The translations under genes and the position numbers were made by a program. From Xylaria sp. FL1777 (Eukaryota > Ascomycota > Sordariomycetes > Xylariales > Xylariaceae), in assembly GCA_022578965.1 (NCBI GenBank), contig MU400560.1, positions 1 through 64,000 on the forward strand: a stretch of DNA of 64,000 nucleotides. Direction: 5' to 3'. Shown piece after piece: positions 12,675 through 25,309 of this stretch (position 1 is the stretch's first letter; every line of letters starts with the position of its first letter). A model generated the notes under the pieces. The model saw only the letters and a program-made list of their open reading frames with translations. It searched no databases and was not told the origin of the DNA.

Positions 12675-13372
12675 AAACTATGCTATAAGCTATAAAACTT
12701 AAAAGAAAAGTATCCTTGTTTAAGTTTTAAAAAACTTAAGTTTAAGCTAAGCCTTAATTTAATAAGCCTTTTAATAGTTCTTTTTGTTTATTACTTAATA
12801 AAAGCAACTATAAAAAAATGTTTGCAGTATAATATTATAATAAAAACAAAATACTAAAGTGCTTTAAATAATTATAACTTTAATTTTGTTTTAAGCTAAA
12901 ATAAAAATCACTTAACTATAAAATTTACTATTATTACTACTAATTATGCGTAAAAAACGTTTAATTTTTATATTATAACAAACATAAATGCAATATTATA
13001 GTTAATTTTATAAAATAGCTCACTTATTACGCTTTATAATACTATAAGCAATAAAGTCTAAGGTATTTGTTTAAAGCTGCAAAATATAAAATGCCTTTAG
13101 CTAATGTTTGCAAAAAGTGCTTTGCTTTTAATTAAGCCGTAAATTAAAAATAGCAGCTATAACTTTTTATGTTTAAAATATAACGCGCTTTAGCTTTTAG
13201 TAAGCACGCTTATATGTTATAAATATAACTATTATTTTTTAAGCAGTATATATAACTGCTAAAAATGCTTAAATAAGTTTTCTTTAAGCAAAACCTGTTT
13301 TTTTTATAAGCAATATAATTATTTAAACAACAATAAAATTAAAAATTATTAAAACAGTTTTTTATGCTTATT
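12675..13372. other. AT-rich stretch upstream of the zinc-finger relic
   Basis: No intact feature. At about 13,091-13,132 a plus-strand reading (MPLANVCKKCFAFN) contains a CxxC that could be a further decayed zinc finger, but no matching histidine pair is visible. Confidence 0.4.
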
Positions 13373-13802
13373 TAAAGATTGCAACTTATATATACAAAAG
13401 CAATATTTTATAAAGAAATTAGACCTTAATAAGCATATTTGCGTTATATACCTTAAAGAACGCTTATATAGCTATAATAAATATATTATAACCTTTACAA
13501 AAAAAGCAAATCTTAATAAGCATATTTGCGCTATATACTTTAAGAAACGCTTATATAGCTATAATAAGTATATTATAACCTTTACAAAAAAAACAGATCT
13601 TAATTAGTATATTTGCACTATATACCTTAAAGAATGCTTGCATTACTGCAATAAGTATAACTTAACCTTTTTATAAAAAATATATCTTAATTAGCATAAT
13701 TGTGCTATATACTTTAAAAAACGCTTATATTGCTGCAATAAATATAATAAAACCTTTGCATATAAAACACATCTTAATTAGCATATTTAAAAAATACACT
13801 AA
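13373..13802 (+). pseudogene. Decayed tandem C2H2 zinc-finger array
   Basis: The motif CTTAAT recurs at 13425, 13512, 13599, 13686 and 13773, an exact 87-bp period (29 codons). In that frame the units read LNKHICAIYFKKRLYSY-NKY and TFTKK: the C2H2 pattern C-x2-C-x3-F-x5-L-x2-H-x4-H plus a KERPY-like linker, with transition damage. The second His reads Tyr (CAC to TAC), most Cys read Tyr (TGT to TAT), Asp reads Asn and the linker Pro reads Leu. Units 3 and 4 keep the first Cys (YCNKY), and the last unit keeps both His (H-I-stop-K-I-H at about 13,782-13,800). Four full fingers plus an N-terminal half finger are readable. Units 1 and 2 have no stop. The host protein is unknown; it may be a duplicated transcription-factor gene or cargo of a transposon. 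Confidence 0.78.
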
Positions 13803-15920
13803 AGCATAAAAAAAAAACTAGCTAAATAACATAAATTAAAGTTTAGTTTAGCAATAAAGTTAAACTTAAAAGCAAAGTTAAACTTAGAGTTTTTATTTTA
13901 TAAAGAGCTTTTTTTAAAACAAAAGCAAACAAAATCACTTATTATTAAGCTTTTAAAAAACTTTTAACCTTTAAAACTAGTTATAAAGCTATCACTAGTA
14001 GCTAATTTAAACAACTTGGTTAATTAAATTAAATAACATATAAGCTACAATATTAAGCAAATTAGCTTATATTAGAATTATATAGCTACTAATATAGCTA
14101 TTTAAGCTTTTTTAAATATTAAGTTTAAGCAATATTAAACTAGCAGCTAAAACTTTTTATATAGCATATATACTATAATTAGCTTATTAAAAAAGCAGTT
14201 CTAAAAGCAAAACATATTTATTTTAAATTTAAATAACTTAATATTAGTTATATATACTAAGCAAAAAAACCTTAACATTATAAATATTCACAACTTTATT
14301 TTTAATATATTATAGCATAAGCTTTAAATTTAAGCAAAACAAAATAGCTACTTAATTAATTATTAGGTTAAATATATTTTGCATAATAGTTAAAAAAACT
14401 AAGCTAACTTTTTAAATATATATAACCCTATTTAAAGGCTAAAAGTTATTGTTTAGGTTTACTTAAAAAGCTTTAAAAATAAAAGGCATTTTAAAGCTAT
14501 TATAAAGCTAAACTAGTAGTATATTTAGCGTTATAATTATATTATTTATAGCTTTTAACTATTTTGTCTTTTAAAAACACATATTTATTACGTAAAATAA
14601 CGCTATTGTTGCAGAATTAACAATAATAATATTTATAGCCATTAACTTAATAATGTTATATTTATTGTTTTGCATTATTGTTAGCTAGCTAGTTTAAAGC
14701 CTTATGCTTAAAAACCTTAATTAAGCTAAAATTGTCCTAAAAAAAAACCAAGCCTTTTTTTATATTAAAAAAGTCCTTTTTTGCATTAAGCTTTTTGTTT
14801 ACTTGCATTTTTAGTTTATATATGCAATTAATTATCTTTTTAATTAAATAATTAAAGTTAAACTTGCACTTTAACTGTTTTACGCTAAAGCTATATATTA
14901 GCTAGATTTAGCAATAGCATATATATATTGCCTTTTTTACCTTTGCTACCGTGTTTAAAAAAAGCTTTAAAACGTTATATTTCACTAATTAATGCATTTT
15001 ATTAAAAGCTATCTTTAGGTTTAACAAAACAGCAGCTTTATAAAAACACTTAGTTATAAATTTAAATATGTTAAGCTTTATAAACATAAGCTTTTTTTAA
15101 AATGTTATATTATTGCTGTTTTTAACTTTAAATAAATTAGCTTTAGCAAAAAAAAACTGCTGTTTAGCTGCTTGCTTGCTTACCTTAAATAATTTAATAG
15201 CTTTATTAAATTCTTTATCTTTTATTAGCTTTAATATAAACAGCTTGCTTATTAAGAACTTATGTAAGTTAACTGCTACTTAAGCTGCTTTTATTTTTTT
15301 TTTAGTTAGCTTGCAGTAAATAATACTATTAAAGCCTTTTATATTAATTATTTGCGTACTAAAAGTTTTTTAAATGTTTTGCTTTTTAATAACGCTTAGC
15401 ATAATTTAATAATATATTTATATATTTAATAATACTATAGCAAATAAATAGCTTATATTGTTTTATGCTATCTAGTTTTAAAGTTTATTAAAAAAGTTAC
15501 AAAATTTTAACTTAATCAAGTGTTAAAACTGCAAGCTTAAAGCGCTTAGTATAATTAAAAATCTAATTGCTTTTATTTTTTAGTTTTTAATTTTTTGTTC
15601 TTTATTTGCAATATTTTTGCATATTTTGTTATATAACTCCCTTGCTTATTATTTAAAGGTATTATACTTGCTTTTTTATAGTTCTTTGTTTAATGTTAAG
15701 TTTTATAAATAAAATACCCATATTTAAAAATCTTTAACGCTGTTTTAATAGCATACCACCTCTTAAAATATATTTATAATAGTTTTAGTTAAGTTATTTA
15801 CTTTATTAAGTATATTTATAACTTCTTTAATAAACAAAAAACACATTTTTTTGTTTTTTAATATGCTAATAATCTTAAAAAAAGTAAGAAAAGTAAAAGC
15901 AATGTTCTTGAGAATATATA
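13803..15920. other. AT-rich stretch without recognisable gene
   Basis: Stops in every frame on both strands. Plus-strand composition moves from A-rich to T-rich near 14,600, suggesting more than one eroded element, but no motif could be read. Confidence 0.5.
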
Positions 15921-16015
15921 TCTTAGGGGCATATGTTTTCTTAAAAGCATATATTTTCTTAAAAGCATATGTTTTCTTAAAAGTATATATTTTAAAAGCA
16001 TGTGTTTTCTTAAGA
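15921..16015. repeat. Minisatellite, about 19-bp unit
   Basis: Five imperfect copies of TTAAAAGCATATGTTTTC, differing by transitions and small deletions. Confidence 0.75.
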
Positions 16016-16960
16016 ATACTTAGCTTTTAAGTTAGTGTTTTTAGAAAAATTAGCTAAAGAGTTAGTATTTTTAATAAAGTTAACTAAGTTAGCGTTTTTT
16101 TTTATTTAAAGGTATTTTCATTATTAGAAATTAATTTAAGTAAAAAGCTAAAGCTAAAGCTAAAACTGCTTTTATTAGTTAACCGTATAAACTATAAAGT
16201 TTATATGTTATTAATAGTTAATAAAAGTAAATGTTTACAAAATGTTATAGTAGCTAAATGTGCAAAGTTTTGCTGTTTTTTGCTAGTAATAAAGTAAAAA
16301 AAAAAAAAAAAACAAAAAAAAAGAGGTAAATAAATAGCAAGCAATAATAATAAAATAACGCGTACTTAAAATAGCACAATGGCTGCTTTTTATTAAATAA
16401 CTAACTAAAGTATATATTTATAAACAGCTAAAGGAGCAAAATGTACATTAATAAATACATTATATATTAAGTGCTTTATGCATTAGCAAATATTATGTAA
16501 TACCTTTATGGTTATTTTATTTTTAGCAGTAAGTAAAATATTAAAGGTTAAAAAACAACTTTTTATCCTTAAGTATTTTGTTGTATTTATTCTTAAAACA
16601 GAAAAACCGGAAAGCTTATATAGCTGCATTAAAAAAGCTTAGCTTTGCTTTAAATGCAGACTTTTTTATAAGTTGTTAATATATATTCTAATAAGCAAAC
16701 AATATTTCGGTAAAAGTAGCAAACTAAAAAACACTTAAGTAAAAGTAAACGTTAGTATTTAGGTCACTTTTAGTAATTTTAATATTGCAGTAAAAGCAGC
16801 TAAAATAAATGTTTGTTTAATATTAATATATTGCTAATAAAAAAAAAACTATTAACGTATTATTAAAAACTAGCAAAACAAACAAATAACATAATATAGC
16901 TATAATGCTTAATATAAATAAGTGCACTTTGCGTATAAAGCGTAGTAATAATTATATTAT
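16016..16960. other. AT-rich stretch without recognisable gene
   Basis: No readable gene or repeat, apart from an A-run near 16,300-16,320. Confidence 0.45.
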
Positions 16961-16963
16961 ACG

Positions 16964-17085
16964 TGTTATATTAAAGTGAGAATATATATATTATATTAAA
17001 GTAAGAATATATATATAGTGTTAAGTAAAAATATATGTGTATTAAATAAGAACATACGTGTAATATTAAGTAAAAATGTGCAAAG
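16964..17085. repeat. Degenerate minisatellite, about 25-29-bp unit
   Basis: Four to five copies of a unit like TATATTAAAGTAAGAATATA with transitions and length changes. Confidence 0.55.
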
Positions 17086-17124
17086 AATTTATAGTTTATA
17101 TACTAAGTATATATTATAAATAAT

Positions 17125-17169
17125 TAAGCAATAAAGCTATGCTTAACAAGCAATAAAGCTATGCTTAAC
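17125..17169. repeat. Perfect 22-bp tandem duplication
   Basis: AAGCAATAAAGCTATGCTTA followed by AC occurs twice with one base between the copies and no difference, in DNA where older repeats are diverged. This points to a duplication later than most of the mutation. Confidence 0.75.
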
Positions 17170-17869
17170 TAAAAACGAGAAGTTTTTGCTTAAAACATTT
17201 ACTTAATAATGGTTTATTATTTTTTATTTTTAATAACTTGTAGCAAAAACTTTTATATAGTTTGCGCTTTTTTAAGCTAGTTATAATATAACCAATTTTT
17301 AGAAAATTTGCTCATTTATTACATCTTAAGCTATTTTTAAATTAACTTAAGCTATAAATAGCTTGTATTATTATTAAAGCTTTAAAATTACTTATAATAC
17401 ACCAGTTTTTAGTTTTATATTAATACTACTTAAAATGCTGTTTATTTTTAGTAATTATGCACTTAAGCTGCATTTTTGTTATTATAACTAAACAAAGCCA
17501 CCAGGTTTTAGTTTATATAGTAAAAACGCTAAAAGTTAACATAAAAAACTAGTTATAGCTAAAACAAATAACAAGCAACAAAAGTTAGCTTAGTTAGCTT
17601 TAGTAGTTTTATTATTACTGCTATTACTTTGCTAGCTAACTATTTAATAAAGCTTATTATTTAAAAATATCTAAGGTATAACACTTAAAAAATAGTAAAA
17701 AGTATATAAATTAAGCAAGTTAAATAAAGAAAATACAACAAATGTTAAACATACAAAAGGGCTAAATTTAAGAAAGTTTAAAAATTTATTTAAAGCTACG
17801 CTATTAATAGCTTTAAGCTTTTAACCTTTAGCTCTTTAAAAAAAAAGAGCTTTGTTAAATTGCTTAATG

Positions 17870-18430
17870 AAGTTATTATTATTATAACTGTTTTTTTAAG
17901 TAAAAAAGTCATTATTTTTATAACCCTTGTTTTCTTTAATAAATAAGCCCTAGTTTTAATAATAAAAAGCTTAAATAAAATAATCTAATAAGCAAAAAAA
18001 TAAAGGTGTATTAAGTTATTAATTATTACCTTTTTGCAGAATATATAATTTAGCTCCTTTGTAAACATTGTTGTTTTTTACTAAAACAAAAGAAAAATAA
18101 AGGTTTAATATACTTAATTACTGTTTAATTTTGCTTTAAGGGTTATTATTTTTATAACCTTTGTTTTCTTTAGTGGAAAAGTTTTTATAACTTTTACTTT
18201 TAGTAAAAAGGGCATTATTATTATAACTTCTTTTAATAAATAAGCCCTAGTTTTAATAATAAAAAGCTTAAATAAAATAATTTAGTAAGCAAAAAAATAA
18301 TAGTATATTAAGTTGCTATTTATTACTTTATAAAATATTTAATCTAGTGTTATAAACATTATTGTTTTTTACTAAAACAAGGGAAAAATAAAGGCTATTT
18401 AATATATAAAGTTACTATTTAATCTTGCTT
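17870..18430. repeat. Tandem duplication, about 297-bp period
   Basis: The landmark AATAAGCCCTAGTTTTAAT starts near 17,942 and again near 18,239, and the flanking text (stretches like AATAATAAAAAGCTTAAATA and TTGTTTTTTACTAAAACAA) follows in the same order. The copies differ by substitutions and a small insertion of about 50 bp near 18,175-18,215. Content is not recognised. Confidence 0.75.
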
Positions 18431-19764
18431 TAACTTTACGGAATATAAGGTTTAACTTTTTTATAAACATTATTGTCCCTTTAAAGGTTATTTAGCTATG
18501 CTTTAAAAATACCTCTAGCTTATATTATAGCTGCTGTGTTTATTTTTGTTTTATTATTGTTTTAATTATTTTATATTTAAGTAATAGTTTAGTTTAGCTA
18601 TACGACTTAATGTTTGCTTTAAGTAAGCTTTATAATAATAATTCTTTACTTTATAAGCTAGCTAAGCTTAAGGTATAAACTGTTCTTAATTTTAAAAAGC
18701 ATAATAAAACAATACTATTTGTTGTAATTTGTTTTATATAAAGTAATAAACAATTTATTTAAGCGTTACGTTTTAACCGTTTGTAGTTATGCTTTTATAT
18801 TAGCAAGCTAGGCTAATTTTAGCCGCTTACACTATAAATAAAACTAAATTCTAGCAAAAACCAAAGGAAAAAGTCTTTTATATACCACTTATAAACTATT
18901 AATTAGTAATAGCATGTTTATTTAATATACACATATATCGGGAAAGTTTAAAATACACATAATAAATCTTATAGCGTAATTAATCTTATAGCGCAATTAA
19001 AATAAACATATTAATAAATGCTAAAAAAGGAGCCGGAATATTAAGTACTTAAATAAGTTGTTTATAGTATACTCCTTTTTACATTTAGTTAATAAAACTC
19101 ATTAAGGCAAAATTAAATACTTAGGTACTTTGCTTTTTTAGTGCTATTATATTGTTTTTAGTGTTTAGCTGTAAATATACTTAATTATAAACGCTATAGC
19201 TTTATAGTTTTACTTATTATATTACTATATTATAAAAAAATTTTATGTATGCAGTAATACGCCATAAATTCTATTATTATTAAACTATAATATATGTTAT
19301 ATTATACTATAAAACATTTAGCAAGCTAAGCTAAATGCTTAAGTACTTAATGTTATAAAAAAGCTTTTAAGTTATACTAAATAGTTAAGCTAAACACCTT
19401 TTAGCTTTTTTATAACACTAAGAAAACATTTAACTAAATACTTATATAATATATAAGTAAGTTTTGTTTTTTGCTTATTTTGTCCTAGTTTTTCCCCTTG
19501 TTTTAATTACTTACCTTGTTTTTTATAAACGCATATATAACAGTTAAAAAAAGTATATAAAGGTATAAATAAAACTAGTATTTAGTATTTATTTATTAAA
19601 TAAACAATTAGTTAAAAACTAGCTAAAACAAAAATAAATTAGTTTTACTGTAGTATATAATAAAGTAAATATAAAGTGTTTTTTTAAGGATGTTTGAAAA
19701 TATAGCTATTGCTAGTTTTAAAAAGCATACTGCGTGCATATTTTAATAAAACGCTATATTTGTT
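18431..19764. other. AT-rich stretch without recognisable gene
   Basis: No gene or repeat read; composition like the rest of the block. Confidence 0.5.
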
Positions 19765-19975
19765 TAGCAGGCTAATAGGTTAAAAATGAGCTAATAGGTT
19801 AAAAACGAGCTAATGGTTTAAAAGCGCGCTAATTGGTTAAAATTAAGCTAATTAGTTAAAAAGCAAGCTAATTAGTTAAAAAGCAAGCTAATTAATTAAA
19901 AGCATACTAATTAATTAAAAGCTAATTAAAGGTATAAAAGCAAATTAATTAGTTAGCTAAAAAAGCGAGCTAATT
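19765..19975. repeat. Minisatellite, about 20-bp unit
   Basis: About nine copies of GCTAATTAGTTAAAAAGCAA. Units near the left end (GCTAATAGGTTAAAAATGA) retain more G; those to the right are A/T-shifted (GCTAATTAATTAAAAGCA). Confidence 0.85.
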
Positions 19976-20264
19976 AATTAGTAGTTATATAGTATTTGCT
20001 AACTTTTTAGCTTATATATTGCAACAGTTAATTAAGCTACACGTGTGTAAACTAAGGTATTATATATTATATAGTTTAAAGATAATAAATAAAAGTAATT
20101 CTAGAGATATAAAAAAGATATTATTATATAAAGTTTAATTTTACTATATATAACAATAAATTGTTTAATTATAAGCGTTACTTATATTACATAATATGCT
20201 TAAAGTATGCAGTTATATAGCTAACACTACACTTAAACAAATATATATATATGCTATTTTAGCT

Positions 20265-20650
20265 ACTAATAATAGCATGCTTTAATAGTGTGCTTTAATA
20301 ATAAAAAGGATGCCTTAATAACAATATGCTTATTAATTATTAAAGCACCTCATTATTAAAACACTTGTTATTAAAGCACCTTATTAAGGCATGCTATTAT
20401 TAAAGCATGCTATTATTAAAGCACACCTTTATTAAGGCACTTTATTATTAAAACACTTGTTATTAAAGCACTCATTATTAAACTACGCTATTATTAAAAC
20501 ATATTATTATTAAAGTACACCGTTATTAGAAGTACTAATAGTATGTTTTAATAATAGCGTGGCTTAATAACAATATACCTTAATAACGGTGTTTTAATAA
20601 CAGTTTGCTTTAATAACTACTTTAAGTGCTTTAATAACTGCTTAATAATT
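20265..20650. repeat. Minisatellite arranged forward, inverted, forward
   Basis: The core TTTAATAATA/TATTATTAAA plus a GCATGC or GTGC spacer repeats roughly every 19-20 bp. The first about 60 bp and the last about 120 bp carry it as GCTTTAATAA; the central about 190 bp carries the reverse complement TTATTAAAGC. The array can therefore fold into a large cruciform. Confidence 0.75.
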
Positions 20651-21050
20651 ATTTCATTAAACTAAAAAGCTTTAGCTTATTATTAAACTTATTCACTATT
20701 ATTATAATTACACTATAACTAGTTTTTACCTTTAACTTTTATTATAAACAAGCAAAGTAACTAGTTTATAACTAGCTAAAAGTTAATACTAGAAAATTAA
20801 AGCTATTAATGTACCTTATTAATTAATGGTATATTATATAGTTAAGTTTTTAAGCAAGCTTAAAACTTTAAACAATATATATAAGTAAAACATTAATAAA
20901 AAAAACCTGGAATAGTATTAACATTTATTATTAAAGTAATTATTTAAGAACATAAATTTAACTTTTATTAACTAGCTTTTTAATGCAAGCTAACAATAAA
21001 TTATAATGATTTATTATTATTAAAGCATTTTATAATAGCTAAAGTAATAC
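20651..21050. other. AT-rich stretch without recognisable gene
   Basis: No gene, repeat or motif seen. Confidence 0.45.
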
Positions 21051-21054
21051 TAGC

Positions 21055-21148
21055 AAAGAATTAAATGCTTTTTAGTTAACTTTAGCTTTTATTATTAATA
21101 AAAAATTAAATGCTTTCTAGCTAACTTTAGCTTTTATTATTAGTTTAT
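21055..21148. repeat. Direct repeat, about 46-bp unit
   Basis: Two neighbouring copies of a segment starting AATTAAATGCTTTTTAGTTA and ending TTTTATTATTA, with a few transitions between them. Confidence 0.65.
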
Positions 21149-21534
21149 AATAAGCATTTACTTAAACTTTTAGCAATAATTATTTTGCAATTGCTATATA
21201 CTAAAAACGGACCGCTTAACCCTATAATTAAGATAAAACAATAGCTTAAACAAGCTTAGTTTTAAAACATTATGCTAGCGTATAATGTGCCTTTATTTAA
21301 AAAATACCTCGGTTAGCAAAAAAGCCTTTAATAGTTATTTAAAAATAATAAAAACTTTATAAACGTATTTATAAATAAAACTATAACATTTTAAGAAATT
21401 AAAACAACTTACTTTAATATATATATTATTTAGCTATAAAACTAGCAAGCACTAAAGCTTAAAATACTTATAGAACTATTAACTTTTAAAAACACCCCTT
21501 TTATTAATTTAAATTATTCGGTATATTGCTAAAT

Positions 21535-21612
21535 ATTACTATAAACATTAATCACTATAAACGTTAATTATTATAAATGTTAATTACTATAAACGTTAAT
21601 CATTAAAACGTT
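21535..21612. repeat. Minisatellite, 16-bp unit
   Basis: Five copies of ACTATAAACGTTAATT with transitions. Confidence 0.75.
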
Positions 21613-23079
21613 GATTTAATAATAAGCTAAATGTATAAATATAATAACTATATTATTATAATAGCTTGTATAATTACGTAGTTTGCTAATTAGCTATAAA
21701 TAAACATCTAGTTAAATAACTTTTTTAAAGTAAGCCTGTATTAATAAAACAACAAGTTATACTAATGCTATAATTTTTTATATATTAACCTTTTTTACTT
21801 TGTTTTAAAATTAGCTTGCTATAATATAAGTTAGTAAATATATTAAAAATAAGCGTTTTTTTTACGTAGTTAAAGTTATAAAGTTTTGCTAAAATGCTAC
21901 TTTTATAACTTGCTATACTTAATGCAAATAAGTTTTGCTTTTTTTTACTAATAATAACGCTACAAAGTAATTAATATTACTATATAGCATGTATTTTTTA
22001 TAATATTTAAAGCATATGTTATTTAGATCTTTGTTTTGCAAAATTTATATAAGCTTTTATAATTTTTACTTAGCTAGCTACTATAACATTAATATTTCAC
22101 GTTTAAAAGTTAACTCTTTTTAAGATTTATACTTTATAACGCAGCTATTTGTTTAAAACTTTACGATTAAACTACACTACTAGCAAACAGTAGTAGCTTT
22201 TGCTGCTTAATTATTGTTTGCTAGCTATATAGCTAAATTAAAAGCTTTAATAAAGTTGCTGCATTATAAAGCTATATATAGAAAAAGCATGCTAACTATA
22301 GCATTAAAAATAAACTGCAGGAAATACGTCGCTTAGTAGCGCTATAAAAATTATATTTAAAAATAATATATATAAACCTAATAAACTTTATTATAATAAA
22401 GCTAGCAAATATTACGCAAAATGATTTTTTATAAAACATTGTTAAAAAGTGGCTTATAACTATATAAATATATAATATATTAACTATATATAGCACTAGT
22501 ACTTACTACATTAAAATTAGCAAAGGTTATAACTAAGGTATTAGCTTACTTTTTATAAATACTTAAATATATCATAAAAATAAAATTTCATAAAAACGTT
22601 GCGTGCGCATTAAAGCTATTATATATTAGTGCTAAATAATTTTTGCTATTTTTTAAAGTGTTATAAAAGTGGTTTAATAGCTAGGTGTTTTTTAAAATAG
22701 TAATATAAAAAGTGGCTTATATAAAATGCTTTTTAATTACTTTTTACCTTTTAGGTGTTTCCTAAGATTTTAGTAAAGTGAGATATGTTTTTTGTTATAT
22801 TAAAACATGAGATAAAAACTGTAGTATTTAAAATACATATATAGAAAATAGTATAATATAAAATTAATAAAGCTTCTTAAGATTTATGTTTTATAAGCTC
22901 ATTATACTACACTTTATTGCACTATACTTAAAGTTACAAAATTTAAGCTTGCTTTTACTATAAGCTAGAAATCGCTTTATTTACGTAATATAAAAGCTTA
23001 CAATTAATGGTTAAAAAACTAAATAAATGCTTTAACTCTTAAACTAAGCTTTAGCTAATTAGCATAACTAACTTTAGCT
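21613..23079. other. AT-rich stretch without recognisable gene
   Basis: No motif read. The 66-codon minus-strand open stretch at 22,296-22,496 is low-complexity and not credible as a gene. Confidence 0.5.
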
Positions 23080-23280
23080 TTAACTTTAGCTTTAGCTTTA
23101 GCACTAGCACTAGTAATAGCACTAAAATTAAAACAACTAATTTAAAAAGTATTGCAATAAAAACAAAAGTAATATAAATAAAAATAATATAAACAAAAAC
23201 AATATAAACAAAAATAGCAAAAATAATAGCAATAAAAACAAAAGCAACAAAAACAAAAGCAAAAACAAAAGCAATTATAA
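23080..23280. repeat. Low-complexity hexamer tracts
   Basis: A CTTTAG run (about 23,080-23,112, grading into CACTAG) is followed by a run of AAAACAAAAGCAAC-like units to 23,280. These look like eroded simple-sequence arrays. Confidence 0.6.
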
Positions 23281-25305
23281 TTACTGCTTATATTACTACT
23301 AAACGTAAATATAAATCTTAACTTATAATAATAGTTTTATTGTTTATAGTTTATTAGTTTATTAATTAGTTAATTTATATAATTTTATATATAAAGCTTA
23401 TATATTAGTTTTTTTTAAATATGCATGTTTATTAAAAACTAGCTAGCATAAATATATAACACTTGATTTTTTTTTATAATTGTTTTTATAGTTTTATTTT
23501 TGTTTTTTGTTTTATAATATTAACTAAAATATAAAATTATGCTTAACTTGTTTATTACTAATAAAATGTTGTTATAAAACTTGCTATTATATTTCCACTT
23601 GTTTAATAATACCTTTATATTTAAGTTTTTTACTTTTTATAATAATAATTTTGCTTTTTTTGCTAGCGTTTTTAGGTTTTATTGCGTTAATATAGTAGTA
23701 TAACTTTTGCTGCATATTGCTAATAAATATTATGCTGCTTTTTATTATTTTTAGTAAATATTAAAATAAAACTATATAAATTTTTGCTAGCAGGTTATTG
23801 TTTAGCGTTAAAAAGCTAAAGCAATAAGAACTTTTTAAACAAAAGTACGCAAAGTTTAAAACATGCTTTATAACGCTAGCAAAAAATATCAATATTTTAA
23901 ATATAAGTTCTTTTTTTAAAACTAGTTACTTATAAAAACATAAAACGTATAAATTAATAATAGCGCTTTTTTAGCACTACGTATTGCTAGTATAGCTTAT
24001 ATAATCTTAAACGTAAAAAATAAACTTAGTAGTATTATGTTATAAAAAGCCTTTATAAAACTAAAGTATTAGCTTAAGCAAAAGTTCTATTAAAATATAA
24101 AGCTTATTACTACTAAACTAAATAAGCTTACTATTATTGTTAAATTATTTGCAGATTTTAAGCTAATTTTTAAATGTAAACATATAGCTTACTACATTAA
24201 TAAAGCTATTTTTAAGCACGTGCTTTAATTAAGTACTATAGCTAAGTTTATAATATTTAATGCTTAATATTAACTAAACGTTAGCAAATAAATAGCATTA
24301 GTTTTTATAGCTAGTGCTATATATAAGTATATAACTATTATAGCTAATACTTTGCGCATAGTGCAATAAAACTACGCAGCATAAAAAACTTAAGCTTTTT
24401 ATTACCTTAAGAACTATAGCATAATAAATAATATTAAAAGCGTTAAGTTTAAAAGTTAAAAATTAGCTAATGCTATTAATGTTTTATTAGTAATAATAGC
24501 AGCAATGCTAAAATGCTACAAAAAAAAAACAATAATAACCGTAAAGCAACTAGCTTTATGCTTTAATATTAACTTAACTAATTAATAGCACACATTTTTT
24601 ATTTCATTTTTAGCTATAAATATATATTACTTATTATAGTTTTAGTTTTTTAATAATTTTTTTATTTAGTTATAAATAAAAATAAATATTTATAGTACTA
24701 TATGCATTTATATAAGTCCGTTTAATATATAACTTAAAAAGTTTTTAAATATGCATATATAAACTAGTTTAATACGCTAGCTTTTTTCTAACGTATTATT
24801 GCTTTTAAATTCTCTTTTTTTTTGTTCGTTTAAATTTTTTTCTTTTTTGTTTGTTTATAGTTTTCTTTTCTTTTTATTTCTAACGTTTGCTAACATAAAA
24901 AGCTTTTATTATTTATTATAATAAACTTATTATTAAACTTTTAAAATAATCTATTTTTAACTAGCTAAATTACATAAAACTTCTTAATTAAAAAACGTAA
25001 AGTTTTTATTAAAAAACATATAGCGCAAAACTTGCTAATAAATAACAAAAAGCTTGCTAAAGTAATAAAAATTAAACGTATAATATATAAACTTTAAATA
25101 TTTTAGCACTTTTATAGTACTATAATAAATAAGCTAAAAGTAATAAATATAATAAAAATAAAATGCAAAGTTTAAATTTTATATAACTACTTAGCTACTA
25201 TAAGTTAGCAAATTAGCTTTAAAGCTAGCAAAACAAAATATATTAAAGTTATTGTTTAATATTAAGTTAATTCTTTAAACTTAAATAATATTTACTTTAT
25301 TTTAA
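23281..25305. other. AT-rich stretch without recognisable gene
   Basis: Stops in all frames, no repeat partner noticed. Probably eroded transposon sequence, but that is inference. Confidence 0.5.
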
Positions 25306-25309
25306 CTTG

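Noticed and set aside
22296..22496. 66-codon minus-strand ORF
   Set aside because: Low-complexity, in mutated DNA, no start context or homology clue.
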